Assembly: GCF_004795835.1 (NCBI RefSeq)
Contig: NZ_CP039249.1
Location: forward strand, 1,608,501-1,672,500
Length of the DNA stretch: 64,000 nucleotides
Direction: 5' to 3'
Origin: Sphingomonas sp. PAMC26645
GTDB taxonomy: Bacteria > Pseudomonadota > Alphaproteobacteria > Sphingomonadales > Sphingomonadaceae
Position 1 is the stretch's first letter. Each line of letters opens with the position of its first letter. The translations under genes were made by a program, and so were the position numbers. Of this stretch, positions 1 through 9,586 are shown in pieces. The notes under the pieces were generated by a model. It saw nothing but the letters and a program-made list of their open reading frames with translations. It did not search any database and was not told the DNA's origin.

Positions 1-665
1 ATGCCGTCGCCGAAATTCTCGCGCCGATGCGTCGTGACCAGGATGATCCGCTTGCCCGCGAAGCGCGCGGCGATCGCGTCGAGCCCGGCCGCCAGCGACG
101 GGTCCGCCGCGACGCGGTCCGCGGTCCAGTGCAGGGCATCGATCACGGTGTTGCCGGTGACGTGGATCGTGTCCTCGGCGATCGTCTCACGTCGCAGTGC
201 CTCAGCGGCGGTGTCGGTGGGTGCGAAATGCAGCGTGGCGATCGGCGCGACGATGCGCCGGTTCACCTCCTCCGGCCAGGGATGGTAGATGTCGCCAGAC
301 CGCAGCCCCGCCTCGACATGCGCGACCGGGACCTTGCGGTAATAGGCGGCAAGCGCTCCCGTCATCGCGGTCGCGGTGTCGCCCTGCACGATGACGAGGT
401 CGGGCCGCTCGGCATCCATGACGTCGCCGAGACCGACCAGCAGCCGCGCGGTAAGGCGATCGAGCGTCTGTCCCGGCTCCATCAGGTCGAGATCGATGTC
501 GGGCACGAGATCAGCGATCGCGAGCACCTGATCGAGCAGCCCGCGGTGCTGCGCGGTGACGCAGGTGCGGACGGTCAGGCCGCGGATCGCAGCCAGCGCC
601 CGGATCACCGGGAAGAGTTTGATCGCTTCGGGTCGCGTGCCGAAGATGACGAGAACTTTGGGCAT
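1..665 (-). CDS. wecB: UDP-N-acetylglucosamine 2-epimerase (non-hydrolysing), C-terminus cut by window edge
   Basis: This enzyme interconverts UDP-GlcNAc and UDP-ManNAc in the cytoplasm for surface polysaccharide synthesis. About 221 N-terminal residues are visible; the rest lies beyond position 1. Family motifs are clear: FGTRPEAIK at residues 8-16, then QGDTATAM, HVEAGLRSGD, PWPEEVNR and TTHRRENFGDG. The ATG at 665 has an AGGGA about 7 bases upstream. It is divergent from galU across about 110 bp, which fits a polysaccharide precursor locus. A hydrolysing epimerase is less likely given the N-terminal motif. Confidence 0.9.
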   Translation of the reverse strand, partial: MPKVLVIFGTRPEAIKLFPVIRALAAIRGLTVRTCVTAQHRGLLDQVLAIADLVPDIDLDLMEPGQTLDRLTARLLVGLGDVMDAERPDLVIVQGDTATAMTGALAAYYRKVPVAHVEAGLRSGDIYHPWPEEVNRRIVAPIATLHFAPTDTAAEALRRETIAEDTIHVTGNTVIDALHWTADRVAADPSLAAGLDAIAARFAGKRIILVTTHRRENFGDG

Positions 666-774
666 GATGCAGTCCCTAGATCAACGTCTTTAACGACGCG
701 CTAATTCAATGCGACAATTTGCGCGCAGGCGTAACGATCGGTAGACGGTCCCGCGAGATCAAAGGGAGCATCGA

Positions 775-1647
775 ATGACCATAAAGCCGCTGCGCAAGGC
801 CGTGTTTCCGGTGGCAGGACTGGGTACGCGCTTCCTTCCGGCCACCAAGGCCATGCCGAAGGAAATGCTCACCGTCGTCGACAAACCGCTGATTCAATAT
901 GCGGTCGAGGAAGCACTCGAGGCTGGGATCGAGCAGATCATCTTCGTGACAGGGCGCGGCAAAAGCGCGCTCGAGGATCATTTCGACATCTCGTACGAGC
1001 TAGAGGATACCATGCGGTCGCGCGGCAAGTCGCTGGACGCGATCAGCAATATCCGGATGAAGCCCGGTTCGCCGGTCTATGTCCGGCAGCAGGAGCCGCT
1101 CGGCCTGGGCCATGCGGTCTGGTGCGCGCGAGAGATCGTCGGTGACGAACCGTTCGCGGTCCTGCTCCCCGACGAGTTGATGGTCGGCAAGCCCGGCTTC
1201 ATGAAGCAGATGGTCGAGGCCTATAACCAAGTCGGCGGCAACGTGATCGGTGCGCTCGAAGTGCCCGATTCGGAAACCGACAAATACGGCATCATCTCGC
1301 CGGGCGCGATCGATGGGCGACTCACGGAAGTGACCGCACTCGTCGAAAAACCCAAGCGCGGCACCGCACCGTCGAATTTGATGATCCCGGGGCGTTACAT
1401 CCTGCAGCCCGAGGTGATGCGGATCCTGGAGACGCAGGAAAAGGGCGCGGGCGACGAGATCCAGCTGACCGACGCGATGGCGCAGTTGATCGGCAACCAG
1501 TCGTTCCACGGCTTCACCTTCGATGGCCAGCGCTATGACTGCGGCGACAAGGCCGGCTACATCCAGGCCAATTTGGCGATCGCACTGGCCCGCGACGACA
1601 TCGGGCCCGGCATCCGCGACTTCGCAACGAAGCTGCTGGCGAGCTGA
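775..1647 (+). CDS. galU: UTP-glucose-1-phosphate uridylyltransferase
   Basis: GalU makes UDP-glucose from UTP and glucose-1-phosphate, a precursor of exopolysaccharide, LPS and glycans. The 290-residue length is normal. The nucleotide-binding signature GLGTRFLPATKAMPKEM starts at residue 15, followed by a typical nucleotidyltransferase core with VEKP and the late YDCGDKAGY segment. A strong AAGGGAG ribosome site (762-768) precedes the ATG at 775. It lies between wecB (divergent) and a sugar transferase (convergent), so its product probably feeds the same polysaccharide pathway. Confidence 0.95.
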   Translation: MTIKPLRKAVFPVAGLGTRFLPATKAMPKEMLTVVDKPLIQYAVEEALEAGIEQIIFVTGRGKSALEDHFDISYELEDTMRSRGKSLDAISNIRMKPGSPVYVRQQEPLGLGHAVWCAREIVGDEPFAVLLPDELMVGKPGFMKQMVEAYNQVGGNVIGALEVPDSETDKYGIISPGAIDGRLTEVTALVEKPKRGTAPSNLMIPGRYILQPEVMRILETQEKGAGDEIQLTDAMAQLIGNQSFHGFTFDGQRYDCGDKAGYIQANLAIALARDDIGPGIRDFATKLLAS

Positions 1648-1654
1648 GCTAGCA

Positions 1655-1702
1655 GCCCGCTCGCCGGCCCGCTCGCCGGCCCGCTCGCCGGCCCGCTCAC
1701 CG
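1655..1702. repeat. 12-bp tandem repeat, four copies
   Basis: Four head-to-tail copies of GCCCGCTCGCCG fill the gap between the convergent galU and sugar transferase genes; the last copy differs at one base (CACCG for CGCCG). Copy number could vary by slippage. It ends inside the hairpin at 1698-1725. Confidence 0.85.
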
Positions 1703-1725
1703 GAACGTCAGAAGGCGTTCCGGTG
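1698..1725. terminator. 10-bp perfect hairpin between convergent genes
   Basis: CACCGGAACG and CGTTCCGGTG form a perfect 10-bp stem with an 8-base loop. The loop contains the stop codon of the minus-strand sugar transferase, so the stem includes its last codons. There is no long T run on either side. It could act as a weak bidirectional terminator or an mRNA 3' stabiliser; the role is inferred. Confidence 0.4.
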
Positions 1726-3114
1726 TAGCAGGACGCGGAAGGTCAGGAGGATGATCTTGATGTCGCGCCAGATCGACCAATGCTCGAGATACTCGAGATC
1801 CGCCTGGAGCCGGTTGCGCAGATCGTCCTCGTACAACGTCGCACCGCGATAGCCGCGCACCTGCGCTAGGCCCGTCAAACCAGGCTTGGCGGCATGACGA
1901 TGCCAGTATCGCTGGTCGACTTCCCAGAATAATTTGTCCGCCGCGCGCGACCCGAGTGCGTGCGGGCGCGGGCCGACGATGCTCATGTCGCCCTTCAGGA
2001 CGTTCAACAGCTGCGGTAGTTCGTCGATGCTGGTGCTGCGGATGAACTTGCCGACGCGCGTGATCCGATCGTCGTCGCGCGACGTCGAGCGCGCACCTGC
2101 GCCGTCGCTGTGGTCGACGCGCATGCTGCGGAACTTCATCAGGCGGAACATCTGGTTGCTGCGACCGATCCGGATCTGGCTGAAGAAGATCGGCCCGCGC
2201 GAATCGACCTTCACCGACAGCGCGATCAGGATCCAGATCGGCATCAGCGTCACCAGCGCGCAGCTAGCGAGCATCACGTCGAAGCTACGCTTCACGAAGC
2301 GGTCGAACAGGACCAGCGGGCCGTTGGCGATGATGACTGTCGGCGTGTCGCCGTGCGCGCTGATGCCGAGCGGCGCCAGCACGTTCAGTTCCGGCATGAA
2401 GATCTCGCTCTGGATGTTCGCGCCTTTCAAAGCCTGCGCCCAGGCGATCCGACGCTCCGGGCTGCACGCGACGATCACGCGGTCGGCGCCCGACAGCGAT
2501 TGCGCGAGGCGGTCGTACATCACGGGATCATGGTGATCGGGATCGAAATAGGAGTCCGCGGCGATAACGACCGAGAAGTCCCCGCGCGGGATCGGCTGAC
2601 CGGAATCGTACAGAAGGACGATGCTGAACGGATTCCCGCCGATGATCGCAGGCATGTGCCGGACGAACAGGAACCGTCCTAATGCCAAGGAAACAATGGC
2701 AAATGCCGAACCTATCGCGACGACAAGACGCGGGAAGGTATCGCTGGCCTTCAGACAGAACGCGATGAAGATGACTGCGGAGATCGCGAGCGCATAGGCC
2801 TGCAACCCTCGCGCTATCGAGCGGAAGGGGTCGCGAAGATTTGCGGCTGCATAGCTGTCGTTATTTAGCGTCGTAATAACGAAGACCGGGATCAACATCG
2901 CTAGGATTACGATCCAGGCCGTGTCGTTCGCGAATACCCCGCGCAGACCAGCCGCCGCCAGATAACTCGCAATAATGCAACCGGTATCTACCGTCAGCAT
3001 GCCGAGAATCAGGCGAACGCGTAGCGAGGACGCGCTCGGGCGCCAAGTCCGGGCAGGCTTCTTGCCGCGCGATGGCGCCATAGCACGGCTCAGAACGCCG
3101 CTCTCTACATTCAT
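1708..3114 (-). CDS. Exopolysaccharide polyprenyl-phosphate sugar transferase (WcaJ/GumD type)
   Basis: Members transfer a sugar-1-phosphate (often glucose from UDP-glucose) to undecaprenyl phosphate in the inner membrane, the first step of repeat-unit assembly. The N-terminal half has several hydrophobic segments. The C-terminal catalytic domain opens with KRSFDV plus a membrane helix, followed by KFRSMR, STSIDELPQLLNVLKGDMS and VGPRPHA. The start is uncertain: the frame opens at a TTG at 3204 and has ATGs at 3114 and 3081, none with a good ribosome site. I chose 3114, giving about 468 residues. It fits functionally with wecB and galU. Confidence 0.85.
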   Translation of the reverse strand: MNVESGVLSRAMAPSRGKKPARTWRPSASSLRVRLILGMLTVDTGCIIASYLAAAGLRGVFANDTAWIVILAMLIPVFVITTLNNDSYAAANLRDPFRSIARGLQAYALAISAVIFIAFCLKASDTFPRLVVAIGSAFAIVSLALGRFLFVRHMPAIIGGNPFSIVLLYDSGQPIPRGDFSVVIAADSYFDPDHHDPVMYDRLAQSLSGADRVIVACSPERRIAWAQALKGANIQSEIFMPELNVLAPLGISAHGDTPTVIIANGPLVLFDRFVKRSFDVMLASCALVTLMPIWILIALSVKVDSRGPIFFSQIRIGRSNQMFRLMKFRSMRVDHSDGAGARSTSRDDDRITRVGKFIRSTSIDELPQLLNVLKGDMSIVGPRPHALGSRAADKLFWEVDQRYWHRHAAKPGLTGLAQVRGYRGATLYEDDLRNRLQADLEYLEHWSIWRDIKIILLTFRVLLHRNAF

Positions 3115-3262
3115 GAACTTGTCGGACGCACGCGCAGTCCCCCCTGCGCAAAGCGATACCGCGAAATGCCGCAATGCAAAAGAACTACTGTTCGTCGGGC
3201 ACAAACCTTTAGTTGTTAATTTTCCAATTTGGTCAGCGTCGAAAACCAGAACTGCTACTAAC

Positions 3263-4030
3263 TCACCGCGAAGGCACGCTTTTGCCGCACGCCGTACACC
3301 CCGGATCCTTGGGCAGGCGAATCGTACGAAATCGTAGCGCGAGCAGGTCGATCAGCAGCAATTTACCGGCAGGATCGTCGCCGAACGGCGCGATCGCCCG
3401 GAGTACCTCGAGCGCAGCCAAGCTGCCGATCACGCCGGTGACGGGGCCAAGAACGCCGTCTTCTGCGCAGCTGGTCTCTGCGCGCTCAGGGTCTTCGCCG
3501 ACGAAGCAACGGTAGCACGGCTTGTCCGCTTCCCAGCCGCGATAGGTGGCGAGCTGTCCCTCGAACTGGCCTACTGCGGCCGAGACGAGCGGAATCTTCA
3601 TGGCATGCGCGGCATCGGCGACACAGAAGCGCGTTGCGAAATTGTCGCAGCCGTCGAGTACGACATCCACATCCGCCAGCAGCGCAACGACGTTGTCCGC
3701 ACCAATGCGCACGCGGTGGGTCTCGACCGAGACGTGTGGGTTGATCCGTTGCACGGCGGCGGCGGCGGCCTGAACCTTGGCAATGCCGGTATCCGCGGTC
3801 GTGAAGATCGTCTGACGCTGCAGATTGGACGGTTCGACGCTGTCGTCGTCGATCAGGTTCAGGCGACCGACCCCGGCAGCGCCGAGATACTGGATCGCAG
3901 GCGAGCCGATCCCGCCAGCGCCGACGATCGCAACGGTCGCCGCCTTCAACCGCGCCTGTCCCGTGCCGCCGAATTCCTTGAGGACGATATGCCGTGCATA
4001 CCGGTCGAGTTCGTCGTCGGAGAGAGTCAT
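3263..4030 (-). CDS. moeB: MoeB/ThiF/HesA-family adenylyltransferase
   Basis: MoeB adenylates the C-terminal glycine of the small sulfur carrier MoaD during molybdopterin synthesis; paralogues (ThiF) act on ThiS. The protein has 255 residues. GAGGIG at residues 37-42 is the nucleotide-binding loop, followed by DDDSVEPSNLQRQ. SCAEDGVLGPVTG carries the conserved cysteine. Two CxxC pairs (CYRC and CTAC) should bind structural zinc. Its start overlaps the stop of the upstream gene by 4 bp, so it is the last gene of the coaBC-dut unit. ThiF is an alternative because no moa or thi gene is nearby. Confidence 0.85.
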   Translation of the reverse strand: MTLSDDELDRYARHIVLKEFGGTGQARLKAATVAIVGAGGIGSPAIQYLGAAGVGRLNLIDDDSVEPSNLQRQTIFTTADTGIAKVQAAAAAVQRINPHVSVETHRVRIGADNVVALLADVDVVLDGCDNFATRFCVADAAHAMKIPLVSAAVGQFEGQLATYRGWEADKPCYRCFVGEDPERAETSCAEDGVLGPVTGVIGSLAALEVLRAIAPFGDDPAGKLLLIDLLALRFRTIRLPKDPGCTACGKSVPSR

Positions 4031-4452
4031 GCGCCCCAGGTAAACGTGAGGCTGGTGCGGTACCAGGTGTCCGCGTCCTCACCCGCAACGTCGATCGAGT
4101 CGCGCGCGCCCAGGATGACGCCGGCGGCATATTGCTCGACCGTCGGACAGTCGATCGCGCGCGGCGTCACCCGGCGGACGCGACCGTCAGGGTTGATCAG
4201 CACGGCCAGGTCGACGGTCAGCGCCCAACCTTGCGTCGTGCGTATGACATGCGCGCAGCGACCGGCGACGACCTCCCCGTGTACATACGCCGAAGTGTTG
4301 GCGAGCGTGGTCGCCTGGCCGCGGATGCGCAGGACCGGAAGCGTGCTCCAGTCCTGTGGCGGCAGCGTGCTGGCCACCGGCGGCGTTGGCGCGGTGGGAA
4401 CCGGGGGTGGCGGCGCAGCGGTCTGGAGCAGGAGGAGAAGAGCGGCGATCAT
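4027..4452 (-). CDS. Small exported protein of unknown function
   Basis: The product has 141 residues. It begins with a short hydrophobic, leucine-rich segment ([13 protein letters not shown]) and a proline-rich linker, so it is probably exported. The rest is a compact domain of about 100 residues with two cysteines. The phrase [11 protein letters not shown] resembles a TonB C-terminal fold, but that is a guess. It overlaps both neighbours by 4 bp (dut upstream, moeB downstream), so it is translationally coupled. I do not recognise the family. Confidence 0.7.
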   Translation of the reverse strand: MIAALLLLLQTAAPPPPVPTAPTPPVASTLPPQDWSTLPVLRIRGQATTLANTSAYVHGEVVAGRCAHVIRTTQGWALTVDLAVLINPDGRVRRVTPRAIDCPTVEQYAAGVILGARDSIDVAGEDADTWYRTSLTFTWGA

Positions 4453-4886
4453 CGGCCGGTCGATCCGAAGCCGCCTGCGCCGCGCGAGGTGTCGTCGAGC
4501 GTCGCGACTTCGTCGAGCGTCGCGCGGAGCACGACTGCGGGGACGAGTTGCGCGATCCGGTCGCCGCGCGCGATCGCGAACGGTTCCTGGCCGAGGTTGA
4601 CGAGAATCACCTTCACTTCGCCGCGGTAGTCGCTGTCGATCGTGCCCGGCGTGTTGAGGCAGGTCACGCCGTGCTTCAGCGCGAGGCCGGAGCGCGGGCG
4701 GACCTGGACCTCATGGCCGACGGGAATGGCGATCGCGAAGCCGGTCGCGACGGCGGCGCGGGCGCCGGGGGCGAGCGTCAGTTCCTCGGCAGCGACGACG
4801 TCCATCCCGGCGGCACCCTCGGTCGCATAGGCAGGCAACGGCAGGCCCTCGCCGTGCGGCAGGCGCTTTAGTTCGATACGGATCAT
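4449..4886 (-). CDS. dut: dUTP diphosphatase (trimeric dUTPase)
   Basis: This enzyme hydrolyses dUTP to dUMP, keeping uracil out of DNA and supplying dTMP synthesis. The 145 residues hold all five dUTPase motifs in order: [33 protein letters not shown] and the C-terminal [10 protein letters not shown]. The ATG overlaps the stop of coaBC by 4 bp. The coaBC-dut order is common in proteobacteria. Confidence 0.96.
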   Translation of the reverse strand: MIRIELKRLPHGEGLPLPAYATEGAAGMDVVAAEELTLAPGARAAVATGFAIAIPVGHEVQVRPRSGLALKHGVTCLNTPGTIDSDYRGEVKVILVNLGQEPFAIARGDRIAQLVPAVVLRATLDEVATLDDTSRGAGGFGSTGR

Positions 4887-6070
4887 GACGCGGCTTCTAG
4901 CGCATCGGCGATGCGGTCCGCCAGTCGTGCGGCGACCGCGTCCTTGGGCAGGCGTTCCCAGCTCTCGACGCCGGCTTCGGTGACGAGGTGGACGCTGTTG
5001 TTCGCGCCGCCCATGACGTCGCCCGAGACGTCATTGGCGACGATCCAGTCCGCGGTCTTGCGAATACGCTTGGCGACGGCGTACTCGATCACGCGCTCGG
5101 TCTCGGCGGCGAACCCGATCAGCAGGCGAGGCCGGTGCGGGCTGCGCGCCAGGGTCGCCAGAATATCGGGGTTCTCCGCAAGCATCAGCGTCGGCGTTGC
5201 ATCGCCTTTCTTGATCTTCTGCTGCGAGGGTTCGACGTGCCAATCCGCGACCGCGGCGACCATGACGGCGGCGTCGGCGGGAAGTACGCGGTCGACTGCG
5301 TCGGACATCTCCTGCGCCGTCTCGACATCGACCCGGTCGACGCCTTGCGGAGTCGGCAGCGTCACAGGGCCAGCGACCAGCGTCACGCGCGCGCCGAGCC
5401 GTGCCAGTGCCGCGGCGATCGCGAAGCCCTGTTTGCCCGACGAGCGGTTGGCGATGTAGCGAACCGGATCTATCGGCTCGTGCGTAGGCCCCGCGGTGAC
5501 GAGGATGTGACGCCCTTCCAGTCGCTTTGGCGGGGCAGGGGCGAGCATTCCCTCTATCGCGGCGACGATCGCGGGCGGCTCGGGCAGGCGGCCGGGACCA
5601 TATTCGCCGCACGCCATGATGCCTTCGTCCGGCGTCATCACCGTCACGCCGTCGGCACGAAGCTGCGCCACGTTGCGGACGGTCGCGGCATGCTCCCACA
5701 TGCGGACGTTCATCGCCGGTGCAACCAGCACCGGTGTGTCAGTCGCGAGCAGCAGGGTCGTCGCGAGATTGTTCGCGAGCCCCGCCGTCATCCGCGCCAT
5801 CAGGTCGGCGGTAGCGGGCGCGACGACGATCAGGTCGGCCTCGCGGCTGAGTTGGATATGCCCCATCTCCGCCTCGTCCTTGAGATCCCAGAGCGTCGTA
5901 TAGACCTTGTCCTCGCTGAGCGCGGCGAGCGTCATCGGCGTGACGAAATGATGCGCCGCCTCGGTCATCACGCACCGCACCGCGTACCCCCGCGTCTTGA
6001 GCAGGCGGATCAGTTCGGCGGCCTTGTAGGCGGCGATCCCGCCACCGACGATCAGGAGGATGCGTTTCAT
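4883..6070 (-). CDS. coaBC: Bifunctional phosphopantothenoylcysteine decarboxylase / phosphopantothenate-cysteine ligase
   Basis: CoaBC joins cysteine to phosphopantothenate and decarboxylates the product in coenzyme A synthesis. The 395 residues show the flavoprotein half (GGGIAAYK near residue 8, [15 protein letters not shown] with the active histidine, APAMN, and [13 protein letters not shown] with the catalytic cysteine) and then the ligase half ([48 protein letters not shown]). It starts 9 bp after the preceding membrane-protein gene and overlaps dut by 4 bp. Confidence 0.96.
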   Translation of the reverse strand: MKRILLIVGGGIAAYKAAELIRLLKTRGYAVRCVMTEAAHHFVTPMTLAALSEDKVYTTLWDLKDEAEMGHIQLSREADLIVVAPATADLMARMTAGLANNLATTLLLATDTPVLVAPAMNVRMWEHAATVRNVAQLRADGVTVMTPDEGIMACGEYGPGRLPEPPAIVAAIEGMLAPAPPKRLEGRHILVTAGPTHEPIDPVRYIANRSSGKQGFAIAAALARLGARVTLVAGPVTLPTPQGVDRVDVETAQEMSDAVDRVLPADAAVMVAAVADWHVEPSQQKIKKGDATPTLMLAENPDILATLARSPHRPRLLIGFAAETERVIEYAVAKRIRKTADWIVANDVSGDVMGGANNSVHLVTEAGVESWERLPKDAVAARLADRIADALEAAS

Positions 6071-6079
6071 GCCGCAGCT

Positions 6080-7222
6080 CTAGCGGATAACGCGCGTCAC
6101 CGTAATGCGCCGCGTATCGCTGGCAGCAGCGATCATGTCGCGCAGGCCGTCGACCGCGAACACCAGCCCGACCAGCAACACCGGCGTGGTCATCAGCGCC
6201 CAGTAGAAATTGTCGCTCCGCGCGAATAGCGAGATCAGCGCGGCATAGGTGGTGAACACGACCAGCGCGCGCGTCGCGATCGCATCGCGCCACGCGAGCC
6301 AGCCGAACAGCGCTGTGCCAAGAACAAGCGAGGCGAGCCATTGCGGCAGGATGTCGAGCCCCGACGAGATCGTCGCAAGCCTGACGTAGAAGCCGAACCC
6401 CTCGAGACCGCTCCACCCTTGCGACACGCGGTCGAGCGGACCGCTGACCAGCGACACCGCGTGCGCATGGGCGGCAAGCACCACGGCGAAGACCCCGATC
6501 GCCCCGAGCCACCCCAGCGTCTCGCGCCGCTCGCCCTCGACCCACGCGAACACCGCCATGATCGCGACGTACAGCAATGCCGTCTCGCGGATCAGCATCG
6601 CCGACAACCCGAACGCGACCGCAGGTAGCCAGTGGCCCGGACGGCGCAACGCCAGCGATAGCGCGATCAACGGCCCCGCCCAAACTTCGTGAAACACCAC
6701 GAAGCTGGGATCGAGGTTCACGGAAAGCCCGGCGACGACCAGCAAGCCAGCCACACCGAGCGGCACCAGGCCGGTCATTTCCGGACGAAGTCGCACGACC
6801 CAGGCGAGGATCGTTCCGACGCACAACGCCAACAGCAGCAGGTTCACCAGTAGCGCGGGCAACGCCGCTTGAATGACTGCTAAGGTCGGCAGGCGGACCG
6901 CGAAGAACGGCTTCAGCGGATAATGTCCCATGCGCTGCGTCTCGGCGGCGACGGCGTAATAGGGCGAACCGCCACGCACGCCGGCGACGATCGTATCGTA
7001 TAGCAGCAGGTCGGTCCGTCCGGGTGGCGGGGCGTCGGATGCGATGGAGGTCGAGGCGCCTGCATCGACGCTAGGTCGCGGGCCGGGCGAGACGATCGCG
7101 CTGAGGCAGGCCGCCAGGAATACCAGGAACAGCACGAGCCCGATCCGCGCCTGCGCCGACGGCATGCCCGCGAACCGGGTCGCGCGGGTCGTCCATAATG
7201 GAGCGCCGCGGCGCGTTTTCAT
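6080..7222 (-). CDS. Polytopic membrane protein, possibly glycosyltransferase-like; function unknown
   Basis: The roughly 380-residue product has one N-terminal hydrophobic segment, a periplasmic-looking stretch (SPYYAVAAETQRMGHYPLKP), then about eight hydrophobic segments. The RETALLY segment after a membrane helix resembles polytopic mannosyl- or arabinosyl-transferases, but no definite catalytic motif is visible. The ATG at 7222 was chosen over the TTG at 7234; a GAGGG lies very close to the ATG. It sits between ubiB and coaBC in the same orientation. Confidence 0.7.
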   Translation of the reverse strand: MKTRRGAPLWTTRATRFAGMPSAQARIGLVLFLVFLAACLSAIVSPGPRPSVDAGASTSIASDAPPPGRTDLLLYDTIVAGVRGGSPYYAVAAETQRMGHYPLKPFFAVRLPTLAVIQAALPALLVNLLLLALCVGTILAWVVRLRPEMTGLVPLGVAGLLVVAGLSVNLDPSFVVFHEVWAGPLIALSLALRRPGHWLPAVAFGLSAMLIRETALLYVAIMAVFAWVEGERRETLGWLGAIGVFAVVLAAHAHAVSLVSGPLDRVSQGWSGLEGFGFYVRLATISSGLDILPQWLASLVLGTALFGWLAWRDAIATRALVVFTTYAALISLFARSDNFYWALMTTPVLLVGLVFAVDGLRDMIAAASDTRRITVTRVIR

Positions 7223-7246
7223 GCCCTCAACCAAACAGCAGCGTCG

Positions 7247-8758
7247 TCACGATCCCGGCGGCGGCCGCGAGCACCGCGACCAGGCCATAACGCCACCCCC
7301 ACCGATCCGAATCACTTCGATTTCGCGCAACGGCATCGTCGGAGGCGCGCCGCCGGGGGCGGGGTAATGCGCCTCGATCCGGCGGACGAGTTCGGGCAGG
7401 CGAGTCAGCGTCTGGAAGTCCGCGATCAGGCGGTCGGCGATCATCGCCTCGGGCCCCAGTTCGCCGCGGATCCAGTCGCGGACGAACGGCTCGGCGGCTT
7501 CCCACAGGTTGATGTCGGGGTTGAGGCTGGTCGCGACTCCCTCGACCATCACCATCGTCTTCTGGAGCAGCAGCAGATGCGGCTGGGTCACCATGTCGAA
7601 ATCGCGCGTGATCGAGAACAGGCTGTCGAGCATCATGCCGATCGACATGTCCTTGACCGGCAGCCCGCGCATCGGCTCGCCGACTGCGCGCAACGCGGTG
7701 GCGAATTCGGCGACATCATGGTGCGCAGGGACGTAGCCCGCCTCGAAATGGATCTCGGCGACGCGCTTATAGTTGCCGGTGATCAGGCCGTAGAGGATCT
7801 CGGCGAGCCAGACGCGTGCGCGGCGGTCGATTCGGCCCATGATGCCGAAGTCGATCGCGGCGATGCGGTTGCCGGGGAGTGCGAACAGGTTTCCCTGGTG
7901 CATGTCGGCGTGGAAGAACCCGTCGGCGATCGCCTGACGCAGGAACGCGCGGACCAATGTCTGCGCGAGCGCGGGGAGGTCGTAGCCGGCGGCGACCAGC
8001 GCCGCGCGGTCGGACAGCTTGATGCCGTCGATCCACTCGATCGTCATGACCTTGGCTGTCGAGCGCGCCCAGTCGATCGCGGGGATGACGAAATCGGGCT
8101 CGGCGGTCATGCCCTCCGCGAGTTCCGAGGCGGACGCGGCTTCGCGGCGGAAGTTGAGTTCGCGAAGCGTCCAGCGCTTGAACGTCTCGATCGTGAGGCG
8201 GGGGCGGAGGCGCATCGCCTCGGGGCTGAGCGCCTCGAGTTGCGCAGCGGCCCAGCTGTACGTGTCGATCGCGCGCGCGAAATCGTCCTCGACGCCGGGG
8301 CGGAGAACCTTGACCGCGACCTGGCGGCCATCGGTGGTGACGGCGCGGTGGACCTGCGCGATCGACGCGGCGCCGACCGGAATCGGTTCGATCCGCGAGA
8401 ACAACGTCTCGAGCGGCTTGCCGAAGCTTGCCAGCATCGCCGCTTCGATCGTCTCGTAGGAGACGGGGGAGAGCTGGTCCTGGAGCCGGAGCAGATCCTG
8501 CGCGGCCTCTTCGCCGACAAGATCGGGGCGGGTGGCGAGCGTCTGCCCGAGCTTGATCGCCGCGGGCCCGATCGCCTGGAACGCATCGGCGTAGCGCGGC
8601 ACGGCGGGGACGCGCGCACCGAACCGCGCGATCCGTGCGAGGCGACGGACCGGGGCTGGGGTGTTCGGGTCGCGTTCGATCCCGCGCAGCGCGCCGTGGC
8701 GTGCGAGAATGCGACCCCATTTGAGGAGGCGCCAGACGTGCGTGGTTGAAGCCGTCAC
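7247..8758 (-). CDS. ubiB: UbiB-family kinase-like protein for ubiquinone biosynthesis
   Basis: UbiB is an atypical ABC1/ADCK ATPase needed for ubiquinone synthesis, acting on or near the inner membrane. The family's KxGQ motif appears as AAIKLGQTLATRPDLV, with AVKVLRPG in the nucleotide site, FFHADMHQGN as the catalytic loop and AIDFGIMGRID for metal binding. A weakly hydrophobic tail is present. I chose the GTG at 8758, 7 bp after the ubiE stop, giving 503 residues; a longer start at 8842 would run into ubiE. Confidence 0.93.
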   Translation of the reverse strand: MTASTTHVWRLLKWGRILARHGALRGIERDPNTPAPVRRLARIARFGARVPAVPRYADAFQAIGPAAIKLGQTLATRPDLVGEEAAQDLLRLQDQLSPVSYETIEAAMLASFGKPLETLFSRIEPIPVGAASIAQVHRAVTTDGRQVAVKVLRPGVEDDFARAIDTYSWAAAQLEALSPEAMRLRPRLTIETFKRWTLRELNFRREAASASELAEGMTAEPDFVIPAIDWARSTAKVMTIEWIDGIKLSDRAALVAAGYDLPALAQTLVRAFLRQAIADGFFHADMHQGNLFALPGNRIAAIDFGIMGRIDRRARVWLAEILYGLITGNYKRVAEIHFEAGYVPAHHDVAEFATALRAVGEPMRGLPVKDMSIGMMLDSLFSITRDFDMVTQPHLLLLQKTMVMVEGVATSLNPDINLWEAAEPFVRDWIRGELGPEAMIADRLIADFQTLTRLPELVRRIEAHYPAPGGAPPTMPLREIEVIRIGGGGVMAWSRCSRPPPGS

Positions 8759-8765
8759 AGTTGGA

Positions 8766-9530
8766 TCAAATCTTCCAGCCGCTGTGGATCGCAACGAGCC
8801 CGCCCAGCAACGGCTCGACCTTGGTCTGCACGAAGCCGGCATCCGCGATCATGCCCTTGAACTTGGGCATGTCCGGGAAGCGGCGGATCGATTCGATCAG
8901 GTAGCGATAGCTGTCCGCATCCTGCGCCAGAAGCTGACCAAGCTTCGGGACCATCTTGTGCGAATAGGCATCGTACACTTCGGCGAACCCGGGCCACACG
9001 GTAGTCGAGAATTCCAGGCAGTAGAACCGCCCGCCGCGGCGCAGGACGCGGTGCGCTTCGCGCAAGGCCTTGGGGATATCCGTCACGTTACGGATGCCGA
9101 ACGCGATCGTGTACGCGTCGAAGAACTTGTCGGGGAAGGTCAGCGTCTCGGCATTGGCTTCGGTCCAGACCAGGCCGTCGATCCCGCGCTTCTGCGCGCG
9201 CTGCATGCCGACTTCGAGCATCTGCGGGTTGATGTCGGCGACCGTGATCGACGCGCCCGACGGCTCCATGCGGAAGGCGATGTCGCCCGTGCCGCCGGCC
9301 ATGTCGAGGATCTGCTCGCCTTCGCGCGGCTTTACGCGGCGGACGAAACGGTCCTTCCACAGCCGGTGCATGCCACCCGACATCGCATCGTTCATCAGGT
9401 CGTATTTCCCTGCGACGTTCGAGAAGACGCCGCCGACGCGGGCGGTCTTCTCGGTGGCGGGGATGTCTTCGTAGCCGAAGGAGACGGTATCGGGCGTGAG
9501 TGCGGGCGCGGGCGCGATCAAGTCGTTCAT
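8766..9530 (-). CDS. ubiE: Demethylmenaquinone/2-polyprenyl-benzoquinol C-methyltransferase
   Basis: UbiE is the SAM-dependent C-methyltransferase of ubiquinone synthesis. The 254-residue product opens with VSFGYEDIPATEK and GVFSNVAGKYDLMND, typical of the family. It has the SAM loop ILDMAGGTGDIAFRM and the late GGRFYCLEFS segment. The ATG at 9530 has an AGGA just upstream; an in-frame start at 9572 adds a non-conserved leader. It is the first gene of the minus-strand run and is divergent from mutM over 56 bp. Confidence 0.95.
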   Translation of the reverse strand: MNDLIAPAPALTPDTVSFGYEDIPATEKTARVGGVFSNVAGKYDLMNDAMSGGMHRLWKDRFVRRVKPREGEQILDMAGGTGDIAFRMEPSGASITVADINPQMLEVGMQRAQKRGIDGLVWTEANAETLTFPDKFFDAYTIAFGIRNVTDIPKALREAHRVLRRGGRFYCLEFSTTVWPGFAEVYDAYSHKMVPKLGQLLAQDADSYRYLIESIRRFPDMPKFKGMIADAGFVQTKVEPLLGGLVAIHSGWKI

Positions 9531-9586
9531 ATCCTGCGCTCTAGCCGCGCCTTGTGGCGCGAGCAAACGCAACCTAGCTGCAAACC

